Below, piece after piece: positions 43,530 through 52,900 of a stretch of DNA of 64,000 nucleotides (positions within the stretch are counted from its first letter, which is position 1; each line of letters opens with the position of its first letter). A model generated the notes under the pieces. That model worked only from the letters and a program-made list of their open reading frames with translations. It searched no databases and was not told where the DNA came from. A program made the translations under genes and the position numbers. This stretch comes from Robertmurraya dakarensis (GTDB taxonomy: Bacteria; Bacillota; Bacilli; Bacillales; Cytobacillaceae). The DNA lies in NCBI RefSeq assembly GCF_900156875.1, contig NZ_LT707409.1:2914655-2978654 (forward strand), given 5' to 3'.

Positions 43530-44444
43530 ATGAAATTAAAATGGGCTTTACTAGCAGTATTTTTCACCATTACCACAGTGTTAACAGGTTGTGAACCGCT
43601 TTTGGTTTTGGATCCAAAAGGTCCTCAAGCTGAAAGACAGGCCAACGATATTATGTTATCGATTGGGATCATGTCCTTCATTGTCATTGCTGTCTTAGCG
43701 ATTCTGACATATATGTTGATCAAGTATCGCGCATCAAAACAAAGTGAAGATTATGAACCACCTCACATTGAAGGAAACCCAATTGTAGAAGCAATTTGCG
43801 TTGGAATTCCAGTTATCATCGTTATTTTCCTTTCTATTGTTTCAGTTAAAAGTAACTACATTGTTGAGGCAACCCCTCAAGGTTACGAAGATCAAGAACC
43901 GCTCGTTATTTATGCTTCCTCATCAAACTGGAAGTGGCATTTTAGTTACCCAGAAGAAGATATTGAAACCGTTAATTACCTATACATTCCGACAGACCGA
44001 CCACTAGAATTTAAGCTTTATTCTTATGGCCCTATCACTAGTTTTTGGATTCCTCAGCTTGGCGGACAAAAATATGCGATGGCTGACATGGTTACGACCC
44101 TTCATTTAGCCGCTGAAGTACCTGGCGAATATATGGGACGAAATGCAAACTTCTCAGGTGAAGGTTTTGCGGAAAATGCCTTTAATGTAAAAGCAGTTCC
44201 TCCAGCAGAATTTGATGAGTGGGTAGAAGAAGTAAAAGAAACAGCTTCACCGCTTACAGAAGAAAAGTTTAATGAATTATTAGAGCCTGGACATCTTGGT
44301 CAATCAACTTACACAGGCACACATTTAGAATTCAGTCCTGCTCCTGAACATAACCACGGTTCAAGTGAACAGGATGAACATTCAACTGACGAGCATCATG
44401 AATCTGGTCATTCAGAACATGATGACGAACATAGCCAACACTGA
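43530..44444 (+). CDS. qoxA: Quinol oxidase subunit II
   Basis: Membrane-anchored subunit of a heme-copper menaquinol oxidase. The 304-residue prelipoprotein has a lipobox VLTGC (Cys about 21), two helices (about 42-65, 87-108) and a cupredoxin domain in which the CuA cysteines are missing (no CxxxC), so it takes electrons from quinol, not cytochrome c. The last 35 residues are rich in His/Asp/Glu (EHNHGSSEQDEHSTDEHHESGH), an extension that may bind metal. GAAAGGGG precedes the ATG. It leads an operon of four genes. Confidence 0.93.
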   Translation: MKLKWALLAVFFTITTVLTGCEPLLVLDPKGPQAERQANDIMLSIGIMSFIVIAVLAILTYMLIKYRASKQSEDYEPPHIEGNPIVEAICVGIPVIIVIFLSIVSVKSNYIVEATPQGYEDQEPLVIYASSSNWKWHFSYPEEDIETVNYLYIPTDRPLEFKLYSYGPITSFWIPQLGGQKYAMADMVTTLHLAAEVPGEYMGRNANFSGEGFAENAFNVKAVPPAEFDEWVEEVKETASPLTEEKFNELLEPGHLGQSTYTGTHLEFSPAPEHNHGSSEQDEHSTDEHHESGHSEHDDEHSQH

Positions 44445-44524
44445 TATTAGAAGCGAAAGCGATCGTATGACGAACCGCTTTCGCTAGACTATAAATCTAC
44501 TATTTCTGAAAGGAGTCACATAGA

Positions 44525-46465
44525 ATGGAGTTCTTTGAACGATTTGCCGTTCCGCACCCAAGTCCTGCGATATACGCCTCCATGGTTGCGATTGGCCTTA
44601 CCGTCATCGCGATTATTGCTGGCTTAACTTATTTTAAAAAATGGGGTTACCTCTGGCGTGAATGGTTGACTACCGTCGATCATAAGCGCATTGCGATTAT
44701 GTATTTAATCTCAGCTCTTTTGATGCTATTCCGCGGAGGCGCAGATGCCATTTTGATGCGTGCTCAGCTCGCTGTTCCAGACAACAAAATGTTAGACGCA
44801 CAGCATTATAATGAAATTTTCACAACTCACGGGGTTGTCATGATCATGTTTATGGCGATGCCATTCGTATTCGCCTTTATGAACTATTTGATTCCATTGC
44901 AAATTGGAGCACGTGATGTTGCATTCCCGCGTTTGAACGCGATCAGCTTCTGGCTATTCTTTGCCGGTGCGATGTTATTTAATATTTCATTCGTTGTCGG
45001 CGGTTCACCTGATGCAGGCTGGACATCATATTTCCCACTTGCCGGAAATGATTTCAGTACATCAGTCGGAACGAACTATTATATGATTGCTTTACAGATT
45101 TCTGGTCTTGGTACATTGATGACCGGGATTAACATGATTACAACAATTTTTAAAATGAGAGCACCTGGCATGACATTGATGAAAATGCCGATGTTTACAT
45201 GGTCTTCTCTTATCGCGAACGTCATCATCGTTTTCGCTTTCCCTGTATTAACTGTTGCGTTAGCAATGGGAACGATGGATCGACTATTTGGAACAAACTT
45301 CTTTACAACATCAAACGGCGGTATGGATATGCTTTGGGCCAACTTGTTCTGGGTTTGGGGACATCCTGAAGTATACATCTTAATCCTGCCTGCATTCGGA
45401 CTTTATAGTGAAATCATTGCTACATTCTCAGGACGTAACCTGTATGGATACAAATCAATGGTTGCATCAATGGTACTGATTTCATTGCTTTCATTCTTAG
45501 TTTGGACTCACCATTTCTTTACGATGGGTCAAGGTGCTTTAACTAACAGTATTTTCTCTATTACCACAATGGCAATAGCCGTCCCTACCGGGGTTAAAAT
45601 ATTCAACTGGCTGTTCACTTTATGGAAAGGGAAGATCCGTTTTACCGTTCCAATGCTTTATTCTTTAGGTTTCATTCCGCTATTCACTGTTGGGGGAGTT
45701 ACCGGGGTTATGCTGGCAATGTCAGCAGCTGACTATCAATATCATAATACGATGTTCTTAGTTGCCCATTTCCACAACACGATCATTCCAGGTGTCGTAT
45801 TCGCGATGCTTGCCGGCTTTACGTACTACTGGCCAAAAATGTTCGGATTTATGCTGAATGAAAAGATCGGTAAATGGACGTTCTGGATGCTGACAGTTGG
45901 ATTCGTTCTAGCATTCTTCCCAATGTATATCTCTGGTTTAGACGGTCAGGCTCGCCGTATGTACACTTACTCTGAAGCTGCTGGCTTTAGTATGTTAAAT
46001 ATGCTTTCATTCGTAGGTGCAGCAGTGATGGCATTTGGTTTTGTTCTCATTGTCTACAACATCTACTACAGCGTTCGTTATTCACCAAGAAACATCGGGG
46101 CAAACCCATGGAATGCACGTTCACTTGAATGGGCGACACATACACCTGTCCCTGAATATAACTTTGCGATTACACCTAATGTTGCTTCATCAGAGGCACT
46201 TAGAGATGTTAAAAATGGTCATGACTTATTCCCAGGCAAATATGAAAAAATTCATATGCCAAATAACAGCGGTCTGCCATTCATTATGGGTGTTATCTTC
46301 TTTGTATGGGGATTCTCGTTTGTATTTGCAATGTGGATCCCACTGATTATCGCGACCATCGGAATCTTTGCTTGCATGGGATATCGTTCTGCTGAAAAAG
46401 ATCATGGACGTTATATCTCTGTAAAAGAAATTGAAGACACAGAAACAAAATTGCGAGGTGCTTAA
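44525..46465 (+). CDS. qoxB: Quinol oxidase subunit I
   Basis: Catalytic heme-copper subunit of the aa3 oxidase that reduces oxygen and pumps protons. The 646-residue protein has some 14-15 helices. Visible are the heme ligand region TTHGVVMIMFMAMPF, the CuB/tyrosine motif WGHPEVYILILPAFG, HHFFTMGQ and the heme-binding VAHFHNTI. Its length is close to B. subtilis QoxB. It follows qoxA by 80 bases. Confidence 0.97.
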   Translation: MEFFERFAVPHPSPAIYASMVAIGLTVIAIIAGLTYFKKWGYLWREWLTTVDHKRIAIMYLISALLMLFRGGADAILMRAQLAVPDNKMLDAQHYNEIFTTHGVVMIMFMAMPFVFAFMNYLIPLQIGARDVAFPRLNAISFWLFFAGAMLFNISFVVGGSPDAGWTSYFPLAGNDFSTSVGTNYYMIALQISGLGTLMTGINMITTIFKMRAPGMTLMKMPMFTWSSLIANVIIVFAFPVLTVALAMGTMDRLFGTNFFTTSNGGMDMLWANLFWVWGHPEVYILILPAFGLYSEIIATFSGRNLYGYKSMVASMVLISLLSFLVWTHHFFTMGQGALTNSIFSITTMAIAVPTGVKIFNWLFTLWKGKIRFTVPMLYSLGFIPLFTVGGVTGVMLAMSAADYQYHNTMFLVAHFHNTIIPGVVFAMLAGFTYYWPKMFGFMLNEKIGKWTFWMLTVGFVLAFFPMYISGLDGQARRMYTYSEAAGFSMLNMLSFVGAAVMAFGFVLIVYNIYYSVRYSPRNIGANPWNARSLEWATHTPVPEYNFAITPNVASSEALRDVKNGHDLFPGKYEKIHMPNNSGLPFIMGVIFFVWGFSFVFAMWIPLIIATIGIFACMGYRSAEKDHGRYISVKEIEDTETKLRGA

Positions 46466-46468
46466 AAA

Positions 46469-47065
46469 ATGAAAATCGATAACTCGCTGCCACTTGAATA
46501 TAGTACAGATCAAAATCAATTAAATATTCTAGGATTTTGGATTTTCCTTGGAGCGGAAATCATGCTGTTTGGTACGCTTTTCGCTTCTTATTTTACACTC
46601 GTGGACCGGACAGGAGCCGGTCCTGCGGGGGCAGAAATATTTGAAATTACGCCAGTATTAATTGAAACACTTCTGCTTTTAACAAGTAGTTTTACAATCG
46701 GCTTGGCCGTACATGCGATGCGTCTTGCTAACAAAAAAGCGACGATGGCCTTTATAGGTATTACCTTATTGCTTGGCCTAGCCTTCCTTGGTGTTGAGAT
46801 TTATGAATTTGTTCACTATGTTCATATAGGAGCCGGTCTGCAAACAAGTGCCTTCACGGCCATTCTTTTAACAACATTAGGAACACATGGAGCTCACGTT
46901 ACATTTGGTTTATTCTGGGGTACATTCATCCTCTTGCAAATCAAAAAGCGCGGACTCACTCCTGAAACAGGGAATAAATCATTTATCTTCTCACTTTACT
47001 GGCATTTCCTAGATGTTGTCTGGATCTTTATCTTCAGCTTCGTCTATTTGAAAGGAATGATGTAG
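46469..47065 (+). CDS. qoxC: Quinol oxidase subunit III
   Basis: A 198-residue protein of five helices, COX3 family, with the conserved GTHGAHVTFGLFWG and WHFLDVVWIFIFSFVYL. It lies three bases after qoxB. Subunit III stabilises the complex and proton uptake. Confidence 0.95.
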   Translation: MKIDNSLPLEYSTDQNQLNILGFWIFLGAEIMLFGTLFASYFTLVDRTGAGPAGAEIFEITPVLIETLLLLTSSFTIGLAVHAMRLANKKATMAFIGITLLLGLAFLGVEIYEFVHYVHIGAGLQTSAFTAILLTTLGTHGAHVTFGLFWGTFILLQIKKRGLTPETGNKSFIFSLYWHFLDVVWIFIFSFVYLKGMM

Positions 47066-47066
47066 A

Positions 47067-47348
47067 ATGAGTGAATTATTTCCACGCAAACAAGTAATGG
47101 GCTTTGTTTTTTCACTAGTCCTTACAGCCATTGCTCTATCCGTTTATTTTCTCGACATGTCCTTTACAACAGGGATGATCATTCTGCTTGTGACAGCATT
47201 TATCCAAGCAGGATTGCAGCTGGTAGTCTTTATGCATGCTGGTGAAAGTAAGGATAAAGGTGTGATTTACACAAACGTCTACTACGCCTTAATCATTGCC
47301 TTAGTTACGATCTTTGGAACACTCTTAATCTTACTTTGGGATATGTAA
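47067..47348 (+). CDS. qoxD: Quinol oxidase subunit IV
   Basis: A 93-residue protein of three helices (about 10-28, 35-57, 68-88) with FIQAGLQLVVFMHAGES typical of the COX4/CyoD prokaryotic family. It starts one base after the qoxC stop and ends the operon. Confidence 0.93.
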   Translation: MSELFPRKQVMGFVFSLVLTAIALSVYFLDMSFTTGMIILLVTAFIQAGLQLVVFMHAGESKDKGVIYTNVYYALIIALVTIFGTLLILLWDM

Positions 47349-47366
47349 AAATAGCTAACTTTCTAG

Positions 47367-47411
47367 TAAGAGGTACAAATCAACCTAAGATTTGTACCTC
47401 TTATTTTTTTG
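47367..47411 (+). terminator. qox operon terminator
   Basis: TAAGAGGTACAAATC and GATTTGTACCTCTTA (15-bp stem), then seven T. Confidence 0.95.
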
Positions 47412-47512
47412 TATAAAAGAGCATTGTAGAAAGTATTTTAAAAATTACTTACTGAATAGCTTGTTATCCCTGAGAATTATATACATGTTAAAAGTTGGTA
47501 TGAGTTTAGTAA

Positions 47513-47692
47513 ATTCCTAACTTTGTTGGTGAACAATTATGGAAATCCGCTGATTTTCAAACAAAGTTTGGAATCATGCGCGTTCAAGGGAATAAAAAAG
47601 GTATCTATACCCGTTCACGGGAACCAAAGATGGTTGTTCGCTACTTGAGTAACCGTTGTAATAACATTCCGAACTTTGGTTATAAAAATTAA
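47513..47692 (+). pseudogene. Possible gene fragment of about 60 codons, no start
   Basis: An open frame between a stop at 47510 and TAA at 47690-47692 without a good start or ribosome binding site. The translation (for example [19 protein letters not shown] and [19 protein letters not shown]) looks protein-like and basic. The family is not recognised. It may be a relic of a mobile element or DNA-binding protein. The surrounding 420 bases between qoxD and 47771 hold only this and the qox terminator. Confidence 0.3.
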
Positions 47693-47770
47693 TCCCTTAA
47701 AATAAATAAAATCATGCTTCAAAATAGGCTGCATATCCTATTCTTGAAGCATGATTTTTGTTATGATGTA

Positions 47771-48040
47771 TTATTCTTTCACGATAAGGAAGTCTTTTTT
47801 CACATTTAACGAAACGACCTCGATTCCTTTATCAGAGTTCTCGAGCATTTCATCTGTCGCTACAAAGAATACCCCCATTAAAAAGATAAACGTCGCACCA
47901 ATGACCGCTCCAATCCCAATAGAAGTCATGGTTATGGAATCGCTTACAAAAAATCCTAATAAAAAAGTTATAATGCCCATTGTAAGGATTGTGCCGCCAA
48001 TGTATTTTACTGCATTTAAAATCGTCTCTCTTGTTTTCAT
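47771..48040 (-). CDS. Small membrane protein, unknown function
   Basis: An 89-residue protein with two hydrophobic helices (about 13-32 and 38-61) and a charged C-terminus. GAGGGGAAG precedes ATG 48040. I do not recognise the family. It stands alone between qox and the decayed transporter. Confidence 0.65.
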   Translation of the reverse strand: MKTRETILNAVKYIGGTILTMGIITFLLGFFVSDSITMTSIGIGAVIGATFIFLMGVFFVATDEMLENSDKGIEVVSLNVKKDFLIVKE

Positions 48041-48161
48041 GTGACTTCCCCTCCCTTTTACAAATATTATCAGCTCTGTTCACAGAATTGTCAATATTTT
48101 ATTAAAATTAATCTTGCATCCTTGACTTTTACTTTCATTTACTTAAAAGTTAATTCCATGT

Positions 48162-48195
48162 AAAAACCCGATAGCCGCTTTTTGGCAATGGGGTT
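48162..48195 (-). terminator. Terminator downstream of the decayed transporter
   Basis: AAACCCCATTGCC and GGCTATCGGGTTT pair with two mismatches around AAAAAGC, then TTAC on the minus strand. Confidence 0.55.
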
Positions 48196-48226
48196 TCGTC
48201 TATCTATTAAAAGGATCATTATGCGC

Positions 48227-48427
48227 TTACTTCACTATCCTTTTGCATTGCCTTTTCTTTAATTTCAGCGATAGCTGTTGAATTTCTGTCATTCTCTTAT
48301 CATCTAATTCATAAAACTTCATTGTTATAAGTGAAATCACTAATCCTAATAATGGTACTCCAAAAATCATAAGTGGGAGATCAAAGATCCGATTGATTCC
48401 ACTAACCTTCAGTGGGGATGAAGGCAA
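48227..48427 (-). pseudogene. C-terminal relic of a GPH-family sugar symporter
   Basis: The frame (no ATG; first possible start TTG 48427) reads GINRIFDLPLMIFGVPLLG, then LVISLITMKFYELDDKRM and TEIQQL. This is a last helix followed by the F/MKFYxLDE-type tail seen at the end of glycoside-pentoside-hexuronide cation symporters. The sequence upstream carries stops in this frame. The N-terminal part lies at 49417-49640, beyond gntR. Family assignment is from motif memory. Confidence 0.6.
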
Positions 48428-48568
48428 ACTAAGTGCGCGATGTCACGAACGCAACGTCTGCACTAGCCAGTTTAACTTTATGGCGATTTGTTTTTGTCCT
48501 AAAAGTCGAATAATAATTGGAAAGACCATCCAAATTTCTTTTAAACTGCATGAAAAAAGCCGATATTC

Positions 48569-49285
48569 TCAGGAGAAAACCGACTTTTTATAATCCCTAT
48601 CAAAATAGTTCGCATATGGGCTGTCTGGCTGGTAGAGATCCTCCCACAATTGAATTGGTTCAATAATATGCTGTTGTACAACAGCTTCGATCTCTCCTGT
48701 TTGTTGCTGCTCAATGATATCAATAATCTTTTTATGTTGAAAGATAGCGTCTTCAAAGTTGTGTTCCATTTCAGAAAGAAGTCTAATGCGATTATAATGT
48801 GTGCTCAATCGTGTGATAGCAGACCATGCATTTTCTTTATTGTTTCCTCGATAAATGATGCAATGAAAATCTTTATCTAATCGATGAAATTCTTGTTCCA
48901 TGCCTTTTTGTCCAATTAACACCTCCTGGTGGGCCACATTCTTTTTCAGATCAAAAAGTGTGTCTTTGGGAAATGATTCACAAGATAGCTTTAAGATTTC
49001 CCTTTCAAGCGTAACACGCACAAATGCAGCTTCTTCTATTAAAAGAGGGTTAATCTTTGATACATAAGTACCAACCTGTGGTATAACTTCAACTAAGTGT
49101 TCTTCTCTTAATTTCGCCATCACCTCTCTGATTGGTGTCCGAGAGATCTGCAGCAGCTCCGCAAGCTCAATTTCGCTTATGGACTGCCCTGGCTCTAATT
49201 GTAGTGACATAATCGCTTCTTTGATGACTCTGTAAGAATAATTGCGGTTATTCTCACCAGGCAGCTTCGCCGACACTGTGAACAT
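48569..49285 (-). CDS. GntR-family regulator, FCD subgroup
   Basis: A 238-residue regulator with an N-terminal winged HTH (YSYRVIKEAIMSLQLEPGQSISEIELAELLQISRTPIREVMAKLREEHLVEVIPQVGTYVSKI) and an all-helical FCD effector domain with metal ligands of the D...H..H type (RLDKDFHCIIY, H in FQHKKIID). It probably senses an organic acid or sugar acid. ATG 49285 follows AGGGAG. The decayed symporter on both sides could be its former target. Confidence 0.85.
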   Translation of the reverse strand: MFTVSAKLPGENNRNYSYRVIKEAIMSLQLEPGQSISEIELAELLQISRTPIREVMAKLREEHLVEVIPQVGTYVSKINPLLIEEAAFVRVTLEREILKLSCESFPKDTLFDLKKNVAHQEVLIGQKGMEQEFHRLDKDFHCIIYRGNNKENAWSAITRLSTHYNRIRLLSEMEHNFEDAIFQHKKIIDIIEQQQTGEIEAVVQQHIIEPIQLWEDLYQPDSPYANYFDRDYKKSVFS

Positions 49286-49416
49286 TTTGTACACTCCCTA
49301 ATATCTATAACTGTAATTTAAAATATTATAGCACCGTTCTGTTTCCTTGGATATGTCCGTTTTTTAATAAAGAAGATAGCTAAAGGGTTGAGTCATCATC
49401 TTCTTTAAAGAATTTT

Positions 49417-49640
49417 TTATTGTTGTACTTTTCTCTTTTCAGCCAAATCTGCAGCAAGCATTACGGAAGCCATTGATCCAAATGGTATATTAACCGTACT
49501 ATACATGCCCCCATACAATGTAAGTTACGAAAGCCCATGCAGATAAAACTGTCGACATACCAGGTATTTAAACAAACATTAATACCCCTGTAATAACGAG
49601 CGGGAAAGACATTCTAAAAGTCCATGGTCTAAATTTTATA
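49417..49640 (-). pseudogene. N-terminal relic of a GPH-family sugar symporter, frameshifted
   Basis: Reading on the minus strand: IKFRPWTFRMSFPLVITGV, then after a stop and a frame change MSTVLSAWAFVTYIVWGHV, then after another shift MYSTVNIPFGSMASVML. This order (KFRPW...; AYVTYILWG...; YSTVNIPYGSMASVM) is that of helices 3-5 of GPH symporters. The middle of the protein is missing; gntR stands between this part and the C-terminal relic at 48227. Confidence 0.65.
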
Positions 49641-49835
49641 TTCAGTGTAGAATAAGTGCTTGCATTCCTTCTTTCAAAAAGCATACTAGCATACCAGAAT
49701 GCATGTATTATCTTTGCCAAGTAATTTTTGCAACCGGAAACAATTTGTTCGTTTTTTAACTTAAGCATTTTCCATAACCTCGTCATTTTGCCAATAAAAG
49801 CAAAAATGGCACATGTTATGCCATTCGATTTTCTA

Positions 49836-50255
49836 TTATTCACCTGTTTCACCAAAACGCTTAATCCTATCTCCAATTTCATCACGGACACGCTGGAAGA
49901 ATGCCCATTTTTCTTCATCTGTACCCTCTGCCTTCGCCGGGTCATCGAAGCCCCAATGCACCCGTTTTACCTTTGGCGGTGTTACCGGACATTTGTCTGC
50001 TGCGTCCCCGCATAGCGTCACCACAAGATCCGCGTTATTTAGAATGTCGGGATCAATGATATCGGATGTTTGCGTGGAAATATCAATTCTCGCTTCCTTC
50101 ATTGCTTTCACTGCATTAGGGTTCAGTCCGTGCGCTTCAATCCCAGCACTGTGAACTTCCCATTCGTCACCTAGGTACTTTTTTGCCCAGCCTTCTGCCA
50201 TTTGGCTTCTGCAAGAGTTGCCTGTACATAAGAAATAAATTGTTTTTTTCGCCAT
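49836..50255 (-). CDS. arsC: Arsenate reductase, thioredoxin-coupled
   Basis: Reduces arsenate to arsenite for export by ArsB. The 139-residue low-molecular-weight phosphatase-type enzyme has Cys10 in [11 protein letters not shown] and the redox pair Cys82/Cys89 in [11 protein letters not shown], as in B. subtilis and S. aureus ArsC; electrons come from thioredoxin and TrxB (21818). It follows the permease by 15 bases. Confidence 0.96.
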   Translation of the reverse strand: MAKKTIYFLCTGNSCRSQMAEGWAKKYLGDEWEVHSAGIEAHGLNPNAVKAMKEARIDISTQTSDIIDPDILNNADLVVTLCGDAADKCPVTPPKVKRVHWGFDDPAKAEGTDEEKWAFFQRVRDEIGDRIKRFGETGE

Positions 50256-50270
50256 TTAAAGATTCTCCTT

Positions 50271-51566
50271 TTAGAAAAGTAATAATGTTATATAAAGCCC
50301 AACGAGTGTGAAGAATAATATCGGAATTGTTAAGACAATCCCCGTTTTAAAATAAGTCCCCCAAGAGATTTTGACTCCTTTTTGCGATAATACATGGAGC
50401 CATACTAAGGTAGCCAAAGAACCAATCGGCGTAATTTTCGGACCTAAATCTGAACCGATAACATTAGCGTAAATCAATGCCTCACGGATCATCCCTGATG
50501 TATTTGTTTCAGCAATCGCCAATGCGTCAATCATGACGGTCGGCATATTATTCATAATCGATGACAGAAACGCTGCAATAAAGCCCATGGCAACTGTCGC
50601 CACAAACAATCCTTGATCGGCAGCAGCTTGAATGACGCCTGCTAATGAGTTGGTAAGCCATGCATTTCCAAGACCATAGACCACGACATACATCCCAATT
50701 GAGAAAAAGACGATGCTCCACGGCGCCCCTTTAATGACAGCTTGCGTATTAACCGCTTCACTTCTTCTTGCCATCATAATAAAGAAGATCGCCACAATTC
50801 CGGCAATAATTGATACGGGTAGACCAATGAATTCGCTGGTAAAATAACCAATCAACAAGATCGCAAGCACATACCAGGAAAGATGGAACATTTTAAGATC
50901 CTTGATTGCTTCTTTTGGTACTCTTAATTTTGATAAATCATAGTTTTTCGGGATGCTTTTACGAAAATAAAGCAATAACACAAGAATTGTTGCTGTTAGT
51001 GAAAAAAGGTTTGGAATGATCATTCTTGAAGCATACTCCACAAACCCAATTCCAAAGAAATCAGCTGATACAATGTTCACTAAGTTACTTACAATAAAAG
51101 GAAGAGAAGTCGTATCAGCAATAAATCCGCTTGCCATGATAAATGGAAAAATCATTTTTTCGCTAAAGTTCAAGTTTCGGACCATTGCCAGTACAATCGG
51201 TGTCAAAATTAATGCTGCCCCGTCATTTGCAAAGAGGGCAGCAATGACGGCGCCAAGAATACTGACGTAGACAAACATCTTGATTCCATTGCTTTTCGCA
51301 AATCTGGCCATATGAAGGGCCGCCCATTCGAACAGACCGATTTCATCTAGTATTAAAGAAATGAGAATAATCGCCACAAACGTTAATGTCGCGTTCCATG
51401 TGATATCGACCACCTCGAGAACATCTTGAAAGTCGACCACTCCTAGAAGTAAGGCGATTAACGCTCCGCCACATGCGGTCCAGCCAATCGACAGGCCTTT
51501 AGGCTGCCAAATGACAAGGACAAGTGTTAGTAAAAATAGTAATGATGCGATGATAGCTGTTGTCAA
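50271..51566 (-). CDS. arsB: Arsenite efflux permease ArsB
   Basis: A 431-residue, 11-12 helix membrane protein of the ArsB/NhaD superfamily. Characteristic pieces are [59 protein letters not shown] and the late [27 protein letters not shown]. It lies between arsR and arsC in one operon. Confidence 0.93.
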   Translation of the reverse strand: MTTAIIASLLFLLTLVLVIWQPKGLSIGWTACGGALIALLLGVVDFQDVLEVVDITWNATLTFVAIILISLILDEIGLFEWAALHMARFAKSNGIKMFVYVSILGAVIAALFANDGAALILTPIVLAMVRNLNFSEKMIFPFIMASGFIADTTSLPFIVSNLVNIVSADFFGIGFVEYASRMIIPNLFSLTATILVLLLYFRKSIPKNYDLSKLRVPKEAIKDLKMFHLSWYVLAILLIGYFTSEFIGLPVSIIAGIVAIFFIMMARRSEAVNTQAVIKGAPWSIVFFSIGMYVVVYGLGNAWLTNSLAGVIQAAADQGLFVATVAMGFIAAFLSSIMNNMPTVMIDALAIAETNTSGMIREALIYANVIGSDLGPKITPIGSLATLVWLHVLSQKGVKISWGTYFKTGIVLTIPILFFTLVGLYITLLLF

Positions 51567-51581
51567 ACCTGTTTCCCCCTA

Positions 51582-51926
51582 TTAATCACACGAAATCCGC
51601 AATCCTTGTTTTTCTAGGTCATGAAGTTTGTGATCCTGGCTTGGCAAATGCTCAAGCAAGGCCTTCACAACTGAATAATACTCACTGCCTTTATGAAGCG
51701 AGTAAATAATCCATTGCCCTCTTCTTGCCTCTTTTACCACTCCCAAGTCTTTTAATTTTCGTAAATGCTGACTGACAGCCGGCTGGCTAATCTTGAATAT
51801 TTCCACAAACTCACACACGCAGCAGTCATGGGAATCCAGGATTTTCACCATCGTTAATCTTGTTTTGTCACCAAGAAGTTTTAAGATCATGGCCATTTTT
51901 TCAATTTCAATCATGTTTTCTTGCAC
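51582..51926 (-). CDS. arsR: Arsenical resistance repressor ArsR
   Basis: A 114-residue winged-helix repressor that releases DNA on arsenite binding. The metal site CCVCEFVE is at the start of the recognition domain, followed by SQPAVSQHLRKLKDLGVVKEARRGQWIIYSL. GTG 51926 is chosen because GAGGTG lies six bases upstream; the earlier GTG overlaps this site. An AT-rich inverted stretch (ATATAAACATATAATTAT) at about 51955-51975 is a likely operator. Confidence 0.92.
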   Translation of the reverse strand: MQENMIEIEKMAMILKLLGDKTRLTMVKILDSHDCCVCEFVEIFKISQPAVSQHLRKLKDLGVVKEARRGQWIIYSLHKGSEYYSVVKALLEHLPSQDHKLHDLEKQGLRISCD

Positions 51927-52102
51927 GGAGTTCACCTCTATTTTTTAACTAGATAATTATATGTTTATATATCAATGATGAACTATCTTTATCATTTGCT
52001 GTGAGGGCCTGCCGTATACGGATAGAGCAGGCAGCCTCCATATAACCAATTACTTATATAATACTTTGGTTATATGTTGGATTCAACTGTTTTTTTGTAA
52101 AG

Positions 52103-52139
52103 AAAAAACTGGTACCCGTTTTTCTAGGCAACCAGTTTC
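52103..52139 (-). terminator. Terminator after the small thioredoxin-fold gene
   Basis: AAACTGGT and ACCAGTTTTTTC on the minus strand, 10 bases after the stop. It separates this gene from arsR. Confidence 0.8.
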
Positions 52140-52148
52140 TTCATCATG

Positions 52149-52385
52149 CTAATATTCAGCTAAAATTTTTACGATATCTTCTGGATTTAAGACTTTCCCG
52201 GCCGATACTACCTTTTCATCGATCACAAGAGCGGGTGTGGACTTTACTCCATACTCTTGAATGGTGCTTTTATTTGTAATTTTAATGATTTCCACATCTT
52301 TTCTGAGTTCCTTTAAAGCCGTTGCGGTGTTTTCCCCCAAAGTAACACAATTCTGGCAGCCTGACCCTAGAATTTTTATAATCAC
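52149..52385 (-). CDS. Small thioredoxin-fold protein (redox-active disulfide protein 2 type)
   Basis: A 78-residue protein of the MTH895/TM0996 group: MIIKILGSGCQNCVTLGENT with the redox CxxC (Cys10/Cys13), and the cis-Pro segment GVKSTPALVIDEKVVSAGKV. Such proteins are often linked to ars operons and permeases. It is upstream of arsR on the same strand but has its own terminator. Confidence 0.85.
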   Translation of the reverse strand: MIIKILGSGCQNCVTLGENTATALKELRKDVEIIKITNKSTIQEYGVKSTPALVIDEKVVSAGKVLNPEDIVKILAEY

Positions 52386-52900
52386 GCGATCACTCCTATA
52401 TGTGATGATAAAAAAATATATGCTAGCAGGCCGTGGAACATAACAAGGAAATGGAAATTTACTTGAAGTAGGCGTTTATTCGCGGTTGGGGGGCGTTTAT
52501 TCGCGGAAACAGCTGGGATATTCGCGCTCATCATGATTTATTCGCGAAAACCCAGAAGATATTCGCGTTTATTTTAAAATATTCGCGAAACCTCAAGTAT
52601 AGGACGGATATTTTTAACAATATTTCTTAAGCGTTACACCATCATTAAGTTTTTTAAAATAATATAAAGATCCGAAATTAGGTTTAAAAATTGTAACCCT
52701 ATTAACACCTACTCTAGCAGTAGTTTGATGACTTTTTATAAAGTCAAACGTAAATAGTAGTTTTCATTTGTATAGAGAAGCTAACAGTTACGTTAAACCG
52801 TTGTAATATCGGATAAAAACGACAATTTTTTTAAAAGGGCTTGTATATACTGACTCTAGCTTTAAGGAATTAAAGCCAGAAAATTTTAGGAGGATATAAC
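52386..52900. other. Divergent intergenic region with phased array
   Basis: The 515 bases lie between the thioredoxin-fold gene and the acidic lipoprotein gene, read in opposite directions. The left part holds the second TATTCGCG array; the right part is AT-rich, with an inverted repeat GACTT/AAGTC inside GTTTGA...AAAC near 52726-52750 and AGGAGG before the lipoprotein ATG. No gene is seen. Confidence 0.5.
52477..52587. repeat. Phased array: six TATTCGCG units at 20-21 bp spacing, second array
   Basis: Exact TATTCGCG at 52477, 52498, 52519, 52539, 52560 and 52580 (steps 21, 21, 20, 21, 20). The three bases after the core alternate: GTT, GAA, CTC, AAA, TTT, AAA. All units have the same orientation. 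The linkers are otherwise unlike those of the first array, so only the core and phasing are kept. Confidence 0.95.

Noticed and set aside
49568..49945. 125-residue minus-strand frame overlapping arsC
   Set aside because: The right part is an out-of-frame shadow of arsC; only its C-terminal end matches a transporter and is reported as a relic.
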